Below, piece by piece: positions 39,119 through 47,909 of a DNA stretch of 64,000 nucleotides. The position numbers and the translations under genes are program-made. Origin of the DNA: Embleya scabrispora (lineage in GTDB: Bacteria > Actinomycetota > Actinomycetes > Streptomycetales > Streptomycetaceae). Location of the stretch: the NCBI RefSeq assembly GCF_002024165.1, contig NZ_MWQN01000003.1, positions 1,054,001 to 1,118,000 of the forward strand. Reading direction: 5' to 3'. The notes under the pieces were generated by a model. It saw only the letters and a program-made list of their open reading frames with translations, made no database searches and had not been told where the DNA came from. Numbering within the stretch: the stretch's first letter is position 1; each line of letters starts with the position of its first letter.

Positions 39119-40105
39119 CTACCGGACTTCCTTCGCACCCGGCTCCTGTGACCGAGCGGCCCCGGCGTCCGCCGATGCGCACAGCGTCCGGCGGACCGCG
39201 TCACGGAGCCAGCGGTGGGCGCCGTCGGCGGTGTGCCGGGGATGCCAGGCCATGCCGATGGTCACCGCCGGCAGGTCCACGGGCATGTCCAGGAGGTGCA
39301 GCCCGAGGGCGTCGGCGTCCTGCGTGAGGGGCGAAGGGGCGGCGCCGGGGAGCGCGGCGGGTACCAGACACACGACATCGCTGCGGGCGGCCAGGGTCAT
39401 CGCGGCCAAGTGCGCGGGAAGGACGATGCCGACCCGCCGGCGCAGGTTGTGCTGGGCCAACGCGGCGTCGAGGGGGCCGGTGAACCTGCCGCGGCGGCTG
39501 ACCGCGACGTGTTGGGCCGCGGCGAGCCGAGCCGGCGTCAGCTTCCCCTGCGTCAGCGGATGGCCGGGCCGGACCGCCGCCACCATGCGCAGGCCGACCA
39601 GTGCCTCCACCTGGGTCTCCGGGTCCACGTGGTCGATCGAACCGACCTCCAGGTCGATCCGGCCGTCGCGCAGCGCGGGACCGGCCTCCAACTCCTCGGC
39701 CCGGATCCGGAACGAGACACCCGGCGCCTCACGCCGACCCAGCTCCAACAGCCCCGGGGCCAGCGCCGCGCCGACCAGGTCGGCGGCCTGGAGCGTGAAC
39801 GTGCTGCGCAGGCCCGCGGGGTCCACGCTCGCACCCGGCCCCAGCAGCGCCCCCAGGCTGCGGACGACCGCGGCGGCCTCCTCGCGCAGGGCCTGCGCCC
39901 GCGGGGTGGGAACCATCGCCTGCCCGGCCCGGACCAGAAGAGGGTCCTGAAGGATGCGGCGCAGCCGGGCGAGGTTGCGGCTCATCGCGGCAGGCGAGGT
40001 GTGCAGGCGCGCGGCGGCGCGAGTCACGCTGTGCTCGGCCAGCAGGGCATCCAGCGCGATGGCGAGATTGGCGTCGATGACCGGATCCGGGCTGCTCACC
40101 AGCAT
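39119..40105 (-). CDS. LysR-family transcriptional regulator
   Basis: A 328-residue LysR regulator. The winged helix-turn-helix is SVTRAAARLHTSPAAMSRNL, with the substrate-binding domain after residue 95. It diverges from the NmrA-like gene with a 106-base, partly A/T-rich gap (40101-40135), the usual arrangement for LysR and its target. The inducer is unknown. Confidence 0.9.
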   Translation of the reverse strand: MLVSSPDPVIDANLAIALDALLAEHSVTRAAARLHTSPAAMSRNLARLRRILQDPLLVRAGQAMVPTPRAQALREEAAAVVRSLGALLGPGASVDPAGLRSTFTLQAADLVGAALAPGLLELGRREAPGVSFRIRAEELEAGPALRDGRIDLEVGSIDHVDPETQVEALVGLRMVAAVRPGHPLTQGKLTPARLAAAQHVAVSRRGRFTGPLDAALAQHNLRRRVGIVLPAHLAAMTLAARSDVVCLVPAALPGAAPSPLTQDADALGLHLLDMPVDLPAVTIGMAWHPRHTADGAHRWLRDAVRRTLCASADAGAARSQEPGAKEVR

Positions 40106-40211
40106 TATTCCATTTCAGTCAATGATTCCGTGCCGAAGTTCCCATTGTGGCATCACGGCGGTCCTCAGCAGGATGAGGGGCGTAACGAACCGGACGACAC
40201 ACGAGGTTTCC
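40106..40211. promoter_or_regulatory. LysR/NmrA divergent promoter region
   Basis: The left third of this gap (ATTATTCCATTTCAGTCAATG) is clearly A/T-rich for this genome. It is the likely place of the overlapping promoters and of the LysR site; no single T-N11-A box stands out. Confidence 0.4.
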
Positions 40212-41105
40212 ATGATCGTCATCACCGCTCCCACCGGGAACATCGGCCGCCACCTGCTCTCCGGCCTGCTCACGTCCGCCCCCGCCGCAGGGGAGGAACT
40301 GCGCGTGATCGTGCGCGATCCCGCCCGACTCCCCGACGAGGCGCGCGGAGCCGTCGACGTGGTCACCGGCTCGCACGCGGACGCCGACGTCCTCGACCGC
40401 GCCTTCGACGGCGCGGACGCCGTCTTCTGGCTCGTCCCCCCGGACGCCGCGCTGACCCCGCACGACGCCTACATCGGCTTCAGCCGCCCCGCCGTCAAGG
40501 CGCTCGCCGCCCACGGCGTCGGCCACGTCGTCGGCATCTCCGCACTCGGCCGCGGCACCGCGCTCGCCGACCGGGCCGGCATCGTCACCACCTCGCTGGC
40601 CATGGACGACCTCATCGCCGAAAGCGGCGCCGCCTACCGGGCCCTGGCCTGCGCTTCCTTCTTCGAGAACTTCCTGGAAGAGGCCGACTCGATCCGCGAG
40701 CACGGCTTCTTCACCGACACCGTCGAGGCCGACCGCAAAGCCCCCCTCGTCGCCGTCGCCGACATCGCGGCCGCCGCCGCCGACCTGCTCCTCGACCGCT
40801 CCTGGACCGGCACCGGCAGCATCCCGCTCCTCGGCCCCGAGGACCTGTCCGTCAACGACCTGGCGCGCATCATGACAGCACAGTTCGGCCGCCCCGTCCG
40901 CTACGAACGCCAGGCACTCGACGACATGTACACCACCCTCGTCGGCTACGGCCTCAACGAGGCATTCGTGCAGAGCATCGTCGACATGAAGCGGGCCAAG
41001 GACGAGGGCCTGGACGCCGGCATCACCCGCACCCCGGAAACCACCTCACCCACAAGCTTCGAGCAGTGGTGCGCCCAGGTCCTCAAGCCCGCCGTCCTTT
41101 CCTGA
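40212..41105 (+). CDS. NmrA/SDR-type NAD(P)-binding oxidoreductase
   Basis: A 297-residue atypical short-chain dehydrogenase of the NmrA/HSCARG group. The nucleotide loop is [13 protein letters not shown]; the second strand ([10 protein letters not shown]) suggests NADP. The catalytic Tyr-x3-Lys is not obvious, so it may be a sensor or quinone-reductase-like enzyme. It is followed after 55 bases by the darcynin-like gene and is probably activated by the divergent LysR regulator. Confidence 0.87.
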   Translation: MIVITAPTGNIGRHLLSGLLTSAPAAGEELRVIVRDPARLPDEARGAVDVVTGSHADADVLDRAFDGADAVFWLVPPDAALTPHDAYIGFSRPAVKALAAHGVGHVVGISALGRGTALADRAGIVTTSLAMDDLIAESGAAYRALACASFFENFLEEADSIREHGFFTDTVEADRKAPLVAVADIAAAAADLLLDRSWTGTGSIPLLGPEDLSVNDLARIMTAQFGRPVRYERQALDDMYTTLVGYGLNEAFVQSIVDMKRAKDEGLDAGITRTPETTSPTSFEQWCAQVLKPAVLS

Positions 41106-41160
41106 CCCCCAGGCACCCGGCGAACCAACACCACCTACCGCCCACCCTGGAGGCATCCCG

Positions 41161-41526
41161 ATGTCCACCGACACCACCGAACCCCCGGTCACCGCATTCA
41201 TGCTGGTCAAGACCACGCCCGAGTGGCTGGCCCTGACCGTCGAGGAACGTGTGCACGCCTTCACCACCCAGGTCCTGCCGGCCATCCAGGCCAAGACCAC
41301 CGGCGTGCGATCCCGCTTCTACGACACGGAGTTCTACTCCGTACGCGTCACCGACGTCTGGGTATGGGAGGCCGACGACCACAAGGCGTACCAACTCCTG
41401 ATCGACGCCCTGCGCGAAACCCCGTTCTGGGACCGCTACTTCGAGATCGTCGACCTCCTCGTCGGCACCGAGAACGGCTACGCCCGCACGTACGGCCTCG
41501 AAGCCGTGACCACCATCAGCACCTGA
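41161..41526 (+). CDS. darcynin-like protein of unknown function
   Basis: A 121-residue protein that resembles the darcynin family: [18 protein letters not shown] at the start, [20 protein letters not shown] in the middle and a [12 protein letters not shown] segment. The fold is probably ferredoxin-like, as in ABM proteins. Its role is not known. It lies directly after the NmrA-like gene, suggesting a two-gene operon under LysR control. Confidence 0.8.
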   Translation: MSTDTTEPPVTAFMLVKTTPEWLALTVEERVHAFTTQVLPAIQAKTTGVRSRFYDTEFYSVRVTDVWVWEADDHKAYQLLIDALRETPFWDRYFEIVDLLVGTENGYARTYGLEAVTTIST

Positions 41527-41629
41527 CCACCGCCGCCACGTTCTCCTCGAGCCCGCGAGGCCGTCGAGGGTGCATGGCACGGGGCGTTGCAGCCGGACGG
41601 CCGATCGACCGGCTGCTGCCGGGAGTCAA

Positions 41630-41674
41630 GCGAAACGCTCGGCCGGGATTCCCAACCCCGGCCGAGCGTTTCGC
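41630..41674. terminator. bidirectional terminator before the kinase gene
   Basis: A perfect 18-bp stem (GCGAAACGCTCGGCCGGG and its complement) with a nine-base loop. It lies between the convergent darcynin-like and kinase genes, 14 bases from the kinase stop. Confidence 0.85.
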
Positions 41675-41687
41675 GTTGCCGACTCGG

Positions 41688-43094
41688 CTACGCGCAGGAA
41701 TCCGTCCACACGTGCGAACGCGGGAACACACCCGCGTCGAGGTTGCGGCGGGTGCCGGGGGGAAGACAGCCGAGTTGCTTCTGCAGGTGCTTTTCCGCGA
41801 AGTAGGTGACATTGACCAAGGTCTCACCCAGCGCGGTGCCCTTTCCGTTGTTGAAAACCGATCGTGGCGCCGTGGTGGTCGCCCAACTACAGACGTTCTT
41901 CCCCGCGAGCCAGTCGACTTCGTCTCCCTCCCAGGCACACATCCGACCCCCGCCATCGGGCTCGGTATAGAAGCAGACGCTGCCCGAGATACAGCGGTCG
42001 TACGCGACCAAAGAGGCCGGAGCCGACGGCGTGCCCGCCGGAGCGGACGGAATGTCCGAACCCTCGGCCGTCGGAGACTTCGTGTCGTCCGGCCCCAGAA
42101 GGAATGCCGTCCCCGCCGCGACCGCGCACACCGCCGTGACGAGGACGGCCGAGAGCAGGAGGCGATCACGGCGCCGCGACTCGGTGGCCTGGGCCGGGAG
42201 TTGCAGCCGCTCGATGCGCCGCAGCAGGAAACGCGCGTCGTGCGAAGCGCGCCCGTCGTGGCTCGGGGCCAGACAATCCCCGATGATCTGCCGCCATCCG
42301 GACGGCAGTTCGGGGGCCAGACGCAGTTCCTGCTCGCCGCGCACATAGTGCGTAAGCGCCGTTCGGCGCGCGGCGGCGGTAGGCCCCGGCAGCGGCATGC
42401 TCCCGGTGAGCACGAGGTGGGCCAAAACCCCGAACGCCCAGATGTCGCCGGTGGGGCGAACCAGTCGACCGCGTTCGGTGATGTCGCTCCACAACAACTC
42501 GGGTGGCGTGAAGTCGGGCGTGGCGAAGCCGGGTGCGTAGGCGTGGGTACCCTCCAACTGGGCTGCCATGTTGAAGTCGGCCAGCCGGATGGTGCCGTCC
42601 GCCATCACCAGCACGTTGCCGGGCTTGAGGTCGCCGTGCACCCAACCGGCCCCGTGCAACTGCACCAGCCCTTCGCAGATCTGGGTGAGCAGGGCCGGCG
42701 CGGACGGGGGCCGCGGTGTCCGGGTGAGGACCTGGTCCAGCGAGGTTTCGGCATGGTCCAGCACCAGAACGGTGGCGCCGTCGAGGTCGGGGAGATCCGG
42801 GTCGTCGACAGTGAGCACCTCGTGCATGCGGATGAGCCGAGGCGCGCGCACCCGGCGCAGCACCTCGATCTCACGCTCCGCCAGGTCCCGCAGGTGCCGC
42901 AGTTGTCGCGGTGTGCGAGTACCGGTGGGCAGGAACTTGAGCGCGGCCCGGCGCGGTTCGACCGCCGTCGTCCGACGCGCGGTGTAGACACTGCCGAACC
43001 CGCCGGACCCCAAAAGGCGTTCGACCCGCCAGGAGCCGACCTCGTACCCCACGGGCACGGCCACGGTGCTCGGTCGCGGCTGCTGCCCGGTCAC
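41688..43094 (-). CDS. membrane Ser/Thr protein kinase (non-RD) with extracellular I36-type domain
   Basis: A 468-residue receptor-like kinase. Residues about 20-290 form the kinase: glycine loop LGSGGFGSVY, catalytic HGDLKPGN (glycine in place of the Arg of HRD, hence non-RD), and DFN (residues 173-175) in place of DFG. One membrane helix spans about residues 312-334. The outer part after a Pro/Ala/Ser spacer, about residues 365-468, holds several cysteines and SGSVCFYTEPDGGGRM, VFNNGKGTALGE, resembling peptidase inhibitor family I36. Its start overlaps the stop of the FHA gene by 4 bases. The outer domain could sense a protease or peptide; this is inferred. Confidence 0.88.
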   Translation of the reverse strand: MTGQQPRPSTVAVPVGYEVGSWRVERLLGSGGFGSVYTARRTTAVEPRRAALKFLPTGTRTPRQLRHLRDLAEREIEVLRRVRAPRLIRMHEVLTVDDPDLPDLDGATVLVLDHAETSLDQVLTRTPRPPSAPALLTQICEGLVQLHGAGWVHGDLKPGNVLVMADGTIRLADFNMAAQLEGTHAYAPGFATPDFTPPELLWSDITERGRLVRPTGDIWAFGVLAHLVLTGSMPLPGPTAAARRTALTHYVRGEQELRLAPELPSGWRQIIGDCLAPSHDGRASHDARFLLRRIERLQLPAQATESRRRDRLLLSAVLVTAVCAVAAGTAFLLGPDDTKSPTAEGSDIPSAPAGTPSAPASLVAYDRCISGSVCFYTEPDGGGRMCAWEGDEVDWLAGKNVCSWATTTAPRSVFNNGKGTALGETLVNVTYFAEKHLQKQLGCLPPGTRRNLDAGVFPRSHVWTDSCA

Positions 43095-43849
43095 CGCTCC
43101 CCTCCGACGCCGGCAGCCTCACCGAGCAGGGCCAAGTCCTCTTCCCGCACCAGATCGAAGCGCAACGCGACCGCGACCAACGACTCCTTGATGCCGTTGC
43201 GCCGCGGACCCGTCTCCGCGCTTTCGCGCGGCGGCCGCAAACGCAGCTTCACGGCGAGGTAGTTGATGTTCCACTGAACCGTCGCACGGTTCGCCGCGGG
43301 CCACCCGGGACGCAGTCGCCGCACGATCTCCTCGGACGTCGGCAACGCGGTATGCGCCGGCGTGTCGCGCAGTCGCGGCTCACACAGCGCGACCAAAACC
43401 GCGAAGTAACGTTTGCTGCGATCAAGGCAGAAGGCCGCAACCGTGGTGGCGCCCTGCGGCTCCCAAGGCTCCGAGCCCAGGTAGTCGTGACGAGGCGCCC
43501 ACACCTCGACGGCCAGCAGTTCGTCCGCCGCGGGTAAGAGAATGCGCGAGAACTCGAAGGGAATGGGCGCGTCCAGGCGGCCGGGGGCGAGCTTGATGTG
43601 CTCACCCGCCCCCTCCGGATTCTCCACGACATAGGTCTGCCGGCGGTTGAGATTGCTCAACGTCCAGAACGCGCCCACGGCCGTGATCTCCCCCGCCAAC
43701 CTGGACACTCCCTGGTGAGCGAGCACCAGACGGTGGCTGTGACCCAAAAACTCGGCCTCTCGACCGAAAACCAACCGCTCACCGGGAACGAGACCCACCT
43801 GGTCCTGGCGGCTCGTACATCCCGGCGGTACCACGATGATGCCGTGCAT
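43091..43849 (-). CDS. FHA-domain-like protein coupled to the kinase
   Basis: A 252-residue protein. Residues about 20-100 look like a forkhead-associated domain: GERLVFGREAEF gives the Gly-Arg, HQGVSRLAGEI takes the place of the S-x-x-H motif but lacks the histidine, and WTLSNLNRRQTYV gives the Asn region. The C-terminal 120 residues are probably a winged-helix domain (PTSEEIVRRLRPGWPAANRA) as found in several actinobacterial FHA proteins next to kinases. Start chosen at ATG 43849 with GGGGGA upstream. It is co-translated with the kinase and may be its substrate or adaptor. Confidence 0.75.
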   Translation of the reverse strand: MHGIIVVPPGCTSRQDQVGLVPGERLVFGREAEFLGHSHRLVLAHQGVSRLAGEITAVGAFWTLSNLNRRQTYVVENPEGAGEHIKLAPGRLDAPIPFEFSRILLPAADELLAVEVWAPRHDYLGSEPWEPQGATTVAAFCLDRSKRYFAVLVALCEPRLRDTPAHTALPTSEEIVRRLRPGWPAANRATVQWNINYLAVKLRLRPPRESAETGPRRNGIKESLVAVALRFDLVREEDLALLGEAAGVGGER

Positions 43850-43985
43850 ACATCCCCCATGAGTTTGCCGACCAGCGTACGACCGCGCCTGGTCGCGCAT
43901 ACCGCGGATCCAACATCTCGGTTCGGGGGAAACAACCGTAAGGCGGGCTCAGGGGTGACGGATACGGGTCGGTAGTGTTTTCGGC

Positions 43986-44972
43986 GTGCACCTACATTCC
44001 GAAGTCGAGGCGTTGGTGGCGCAGTTCCCGTGGCTGGGTGACCTCGCCCGAGTCGCGGTGTTGCTGAATCCGGCGAGCGGTGTGCCCGACGCGGGTGCCA
44101 GCGGTGTGGGCGGGCCGCTGTTGTGGCCCACCGGCGAACCCTGGCCGGAGTGCTCCCTCGGTCACTGGGTCTACCACCGCGACCCGCTCAGTGCGGCGGA
44201 ACGCCGAGAGTGGCAGGAGATGGACGAGGCCCGCAAGGCACGCGCACGCAATGGCACCGGCGCACACAACGTCGTCACGCACGAGGAGGCGGCGGCACAG
44301 GAGCGCATCATGAACGGTGCGAGCGCCTTGGACATGCGCACGTGGGAACGGATCTCGACCCGCCCGGACCCGTGCACCGATCCCGTGGCGATGGTGCCCG
44401 TGATGCAGTTGCGCGCGTGCGACGCCCCTCGCGTGTTCGAGGGACGCGACACGGACCTGCTCCAGGTGTTGTGGTGTCCGAACGACCACGACCGCGAGGA
44501 CGTGGCGGGCGGATACCCGTACGGCGGCCCGCGACTCGAACTGCGATGGCGGCGCAGCGCCGAGGTAGGGCTCACACCGGCCACGCCGCAGCAGCCGCGG
44601 CGGGCGGCGGACGGGTACATCCCGCGGCCGTGCACGCTGAGCCCGGTCGAGGCGCCGGACTTCCCCGAGCACGACGAGCTTCCGGAGGACCTTCGGGACG
44701 TCGTCGAAGCCTGGTGCGAGGATCAGGAGTGGGACTACCACGACGACTTCGCCTGCCTGGACGGATGGAAAGTCGGCGGTTGGCCGTCGTGGCACCTCAC
44801 CGACCTCCAGCGCATCACCTGTTCCGGAACGGATTGCGGACGCCGCATGCAACTGCTTCTGACGATGGACAGCGGCGGGGATCCGTCCCTGCACGTCGGC
44901 CGCTTCGGCGAACTCCGCGTGTTCGTCTGCCCCGACGACCCGGGCCACCCCATCGCCTTGAACATCCAGTAA
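43986..44972 (+). CDS. DUF1963/YwqG-like hypothetical protein
   Basis: A 328-residue soluble protein. VGGPLLWPTGEPWPEC, VPVMQLRACDAP and LQVLWCPNDHD resemble the DUF1963 (YwqG) family, whose function is unknown. A C-terminal part with VGGWPSWHLTDLQ and a cysteine pair (CSGTDCGRRMQLLL) supports this. It diverges from the FHA/kinase pair with 136 bases between; whether it is functionally linked is not known. After it comes about 280 bases with no gene, facing the next convergent gene. Confidence 0.7.
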   Translation: MHLHSEVEALVAQFPWLGDLARVAVLLNPASGVPDAGASGVGGPLLWPTGEPWPECSLGHWVYHRDPLSAAERREWQEMDEARKARARNGTGAHNVVTHEEAAAQERIMNGASALDMRTWERISTRPDPCTDPVAMVPVMQLRACDAPRVFEGRDTDLLQVLWCPNDHDREDVAGGYPYGGPRLELRWRRSAEVGLTPATPQQPRRAADGYIPRPCTLSPVEAPDFPEHDELPEDLRDVVEAWCEDQEWDYHDDFACLDGWKVGGWPSWHLTDLQRITCSGTDCGRRMQLLLTMDSGGDPSLHVGRFGELRVFVCPDDPGHPIALNIQ

Positions 44973-45254
44973 GCCGTTCCTCATGGGGCTCGAGGGGCGC
45001 CGGCGTGGAATGTTCGTAGCGGCCGTACGGATTCGGGGGATTCCGATCGCACCTGCGTGGCCGTGCCGGTCGCCGTGGACGACGCGTTCAGCCTGCAACA
45101 CGTCATCGAGTATGCGAAGTGCACCGCATTCTCCCGGTTTTGCTTCGACGCGGGCGAACCGCCGTCACATGATTTGTGCTCCACAACTGCGATTTCACCC
45201 TCGGCGACGGCACCGGCGGGGGGGCACACCGTCGCGCAATTCCGAGAAACCGGT

Positions 45255-45725
45255 TCACAGTCGGTAGCACCCGTATGCGTGTGGGGCGGGGGTGCCGGGT
45301 GGGATGGGGAACGGGCGGGATCTGGCGGGTGGAGCGCCGTCGCTCGGGAACCAGACGCCGTCGTCCGGTACGAGGAGGATGAGTGAGGCCGTCCAGGTGG
45401 GTTGGGCCGGGTCGAAGGGTTGCACGCGGGCATCGCCGGTGCCCGGATCGATGTGCTCGATCGTTCCGGGCGGGTGGGTTCGGCGCAGGCCGTCGTTGCC
45501 GTGTTTCACCGTGTCGCCAACCCCGATGCGGTCGGCCCTGGGCGGCGGCGGGATCCGGCGCACGTCGCCCGAGGGCATGACCCAGGCGACCCGGCCGCCA
45601 CGGGGCTGCACGGTGAGCTTCTGGCCGCCGTCCGGAAGGGGTTGCGCCATCAGGATCTGGCCAGGGTGACGCACCTCGCGGGCGGTTTCATCGGCAGGCT
45701 CGACCCAGTCACCCTCGCGATACAT
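45255..45725 (-). CDS. hypothetical protein with two SH3-like segments
   Basis: A 156-residue protein not recognised. The sequence has two similar segments, each starting with a G-D-(W/T)-V-(E/K) motif (EGDWVEPADE and VGDTVKHGN) followed by beta-rich sequence, suggesting two small SH3-like barrels. A Pro-rich tail follows. It overlaps the preceding gene's end by 17 bases, so the two are co-translated. Confidence 0.6.
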   Translation of the reverse strand: MYREGDWVEPADETAREVRHPGQILMAQPLPDGGQKLTVQPRGGRVAWVMPSGDVRRIPPPPRADRIGVGDTVKHGNDGLRRTHPPGTIEHIDPGTGDARVQPFDPAQPTWTASLILLVPDDGVWFPSDGAPPARSRPFPIPPGTPAPHAYGCYRL

Positions 45726-45996
45726 CAGGGATCACCCCGACGGTTCCGAATACGGACGCGGCCACCTCGTCCTCCAACACCCGCAGGTGCCCGCAGTGCG
45801 TCCGGAACTCGGTGCCACCGGGCAACCGCACGAACGCCTGGAGGTTGATGACGGCGGCGAACGTCCCGATGCGTCCGGACAGTTCGCACCGGACGGCGCG
45901 CTTGCTGTTGGCGGCCCAGAAGCGGGCCACGTGGTCCGTGGTCCAGTCGTGTGGGCTCTCGGGATAGTTATCTGGAGCCATTTCGAAAGTAGGCAT
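45709..45996 (-). CDS. small hypothetical protein
   Basis: A 95-residue acidic protein starting MPTFEMAPDNYPESPHDW. It is not recognised. The middle has RCELSGRIGTFAAVINLQ and a C-terminal VGVIPDV. Start chosen at ATG 45996. It leads a two-gene leftward unit with the SH3-like protein and diverges from the XRE regulator at 46138. Confidence 0.55.
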   Translation of the reverse strand: MPTFEMAPDNYPESPHDWTTDHVARFWAANSKRAVRCELSGRIGTFAAVINLQAFVRLPGGTEFRTHCGHLRVLEDEVAASVFGTVGVIPDVSRG

Positions 45997-46137
45997 GATT
46001 CGGCCTCTCGTTGCCGTGGGTGGAGATTCGGCCACTCCCTGACAGCGTCGTCATGGATGACTAGCGTGTGAAGCCACGCCCCGTCCGGAATGTGGGCCCG
46101 GACGGGAAATGGCACCCGTAAGGGGGACAGCAGCTCC

Positions 46138-46998
46138 GTGGGCACGTTCCAAAGTCACGACCTGACGCCGGACCGGTCGGGACGGCACTTCTTCGGCGCG
46201 GAAATGCGACGGCGCCGAGAGGCCGCCGGCATGTCACTGGCTCGGCTCGCCGACATCGTCGGCAGTTCCAAGAGCGTGCTCTCCGATGTCGAGCGCGCCG
46301 CGTGCACCATTCCGCCGGCGCTGCCGGCCGAGTTGGACATCGCGCTGGCGACAGGTGGTCTGCTCGAACGGCTCTACGGGTTGGTTCACTTCGATGTGCC
46401 GGACCAGTACCACGAGTTCATGCGTCTCGAAGCGCTGGCTCTCGAGTTCCGGGAGTACTCGGTACAGACGATCCCGGGCTTGCTTCAGACACCGGCATAC
46501 GCGGAAGCGTTGATCAGGGCATGCAACCCCGAAGCCGAAGAGCACGACATCATGGTCTTGAAGAACGGTCGGCTCGAACGGCAGAAGTACATGCGTGGGC
46601 CGAACGCCCTGCATTTCTGGGCCATCATCGACGAAGGCGCCATCCGTCGCCCGCTCGGTGGTCGAGAGTGCATGTGCGAACAACTCGCGGCCCTACTGCC
46701 ACACATCGATTCCAGCCGCTGCACGATTCAAGTGCTTCCGTTCTCGGCGGGCGGCCATCCGGCGCTCGGCGGCCCACTCGTGCTGCTCCGGATGTCGGAC
46801 GACTCGACCGTCGCCTACATCGAGGGTCACGACACAGGCACACTGATTGTCGATCCTCCGGAAGTTGCCCAGCGCAGGCGCTCGTACGATCGTGTGAGCG
46901 CGAACGCACTGTCCCCAGAACAGTCGGCGGCGCTGATCCGCAGGGCAATCAAGGAGCACCGTGATGAGCACCGACGTGAAAGCCGTGACTTGGCGTAG
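46138..46998 (+). CDS. XRE-family regulator with DUF5753 domain
   Basis: A 286-residue actinobacterial regulator. The helix-turn-helix is MRRRREAAGMSLARLADIVG with SSKSVLSDVER; the C-terminal DUF5753 domain starts with YSVQTIPGLLQTPAYAEAL and includes IDEGAIRRPLGG. Such proteins are regularly paired with a small DUF397 protein, as here, and act in development or secondary metabolism. The start is a GTG at 46138 with a GGGGGA sequence upstream; it overlaps the DUF397 gene by 35 bases. Confidence 0.9.
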   Translation: MGTFQSHDLTPDRSGRHFFGAEMRRRREAAGMSLARLADIVGSSKSVLSDVERAACTIPPALPAELDIALATGGLLERLYGLVHFDVPDQYHEFMRLEALALEFREYSVQTIPGLLQTPAYAEALIRACNPEAEEHDIMVLKNGRLERQKYMRGPNALHFWAIIDEGAIRRPLGGRECMCEQLAALLPHIDSSRCTIQVLPFSAGGHPALGGPLVLLRMSDDSTVAYIEGHDTGTLIVDPPEVAQRRRSYDRVSANALSPEQSAALIRRAIKEHRDEHRRESRDLA

Positions 46999-47155
46999 GT
47001 CGTCGTTCAGCAACGGGACGGGCGGCAATTGTGTCGAGGTCTCCGGAGACGTCCCGGCCATCGTGCCCGTCCGCGACAGCAAAAACGTGCGCATAGGTCA
47101 CCTCATATTCGGAGCGGCCTCGTGGACAGCCCTCACCGCATCGCTGCGGTCCTGA
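46964..47155 (+). CDS. DUF397-domain protein, partner of the XRE regulator
   Basis: A 63-residue DUF397 protein: WRRSSFSNGTGGNCVEV and VPVRDSKN are the family signature. These small proteins are usually encoded right after an XRE/DUF5753 regulator and may bind and control it. The start is ATG 46964, with AAGGAG upstream. The overlap of 35 bases with the XRE gene indicates translational coupling. Confidence 0.9.
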   Translation: MSTDVKAVTWRRSSFSNGTGGNCVEVSGDVPAIVPVRDSKNVRIGHLIFGAASWTALTASLRS

Positions 47156-47162
47156 CGTCCCG

Positions 47163-47351
47163 TCAGTCTCGTGCCGTGTTCCCGGCGCGCATGAAGCGGG
47201 CGCCCCGCTCCCGGACCTCACACTCCGTGAGCGCGAAACCCCTGGTGGTGTAGCAGAATCGCAGCCGGTCCTCGTCCCGGCACGCCTGAACGGTCGCGGT
47301 GAGCACCACCGCCGCGACGGCCGGCCCGGACACGGCGGCGGAGAGCGTCAT
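47163..47351 (-). CDS. possible small membrane-associated protein (doubtful)
   Basis: A 62-residue frame beginning with a hydrophobic segment (LSAAVSGPAVAAVVLTATVQ), followed by a polar tail with two cysteines. It is not recognised, and no strong ribosome site was seen. It may be a small real gene or chance. No other gene lies between 47156 and 47495. Confidence 0.25.
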   Translation of the reverse strand: MTLSAAVSGPAVAAVVLTATVQACRDEDRLRFCYTTRGFALTECEVRERGARFMRAGNTARD

Positions 47352-47495
47352 CGCACGCAGCGCGGTGAGTTGCCCTCCTTGCCGCCGGGTGCCGGATCGG
47401 TTCGTAGGCCCGAACACGCACCCCCGTCGCGGCCGGAGCCGTCGAACGCGTATTCTCCCGGCTCCTGCCAACTTCAGCGATCTTGGAGGCTTTTC

Positions 47496-47909
47496 GTGCC
47501 CACTCTGCCGTGGACCGTTCCCAACGCACCCGGGCAAGCCACATCCGCCCTGATCATGGCGTCACGTTTCGAAGTACGCAGCCTCAAGGACGTACCACGC
47601 TTCTTCACCAAATCGCTCGCCGCCTGGCGCCAGGTCAAGAGAGCCCCCGGCTGCCTCGGCGCCTCCCTGATCGCCCGCCCCTTCAAGCGCACCTTCCTGA
47701 CTCTCTCGGCATGGGACAACCGCCAGTCGCTCATGACCTTCAACGGCACCGATCCGCACCGCAGCATCGTGACCGCAATGCGCCCGACGATGAAGACGTC
47801 AACCTTCGTCTTCTGGAACGTCGAGGTCGGCGACCTCCCCGTCAACTGGGCCGACGCCGAACGCCGCATCGCGGAAAAGGCAGCAACGCAGTCCGACGCC
47901 GACCAGTGA
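47496..47909 (+). CDS. ABM/DUF3291-like ferredoxin-fold protein
   Basis: A 137-residue protein that looks like a dimeric ferredoxin-fold (ABM or DUF3291-like) protein: ALIMASRFEVRSLKDVPRF, APGCLGASLIARPFKRTFLT and LSAWDNRQSLMTF. The start is a GTG at 47496 with GGAGGC seven bases upstream, a good site. The role is not known; proteins of this fold act in haem degradation, polyketide oxidation or are non-enzymatic. It is not in an operon with its neighbours. Confidence 0.72.
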   Translation: MPTLPWTVPNAPGQATSALIMASRFEVRSLKDVPRFFTKSLAAWRQVKRAPGCLGASLIARPFKRTFLTLSAWDNRQSLMTFNGTDPHRSIVTAMRPTMKTSTFVFWNVEVGDLPVNWADAERRIAEKAATQSDADQ

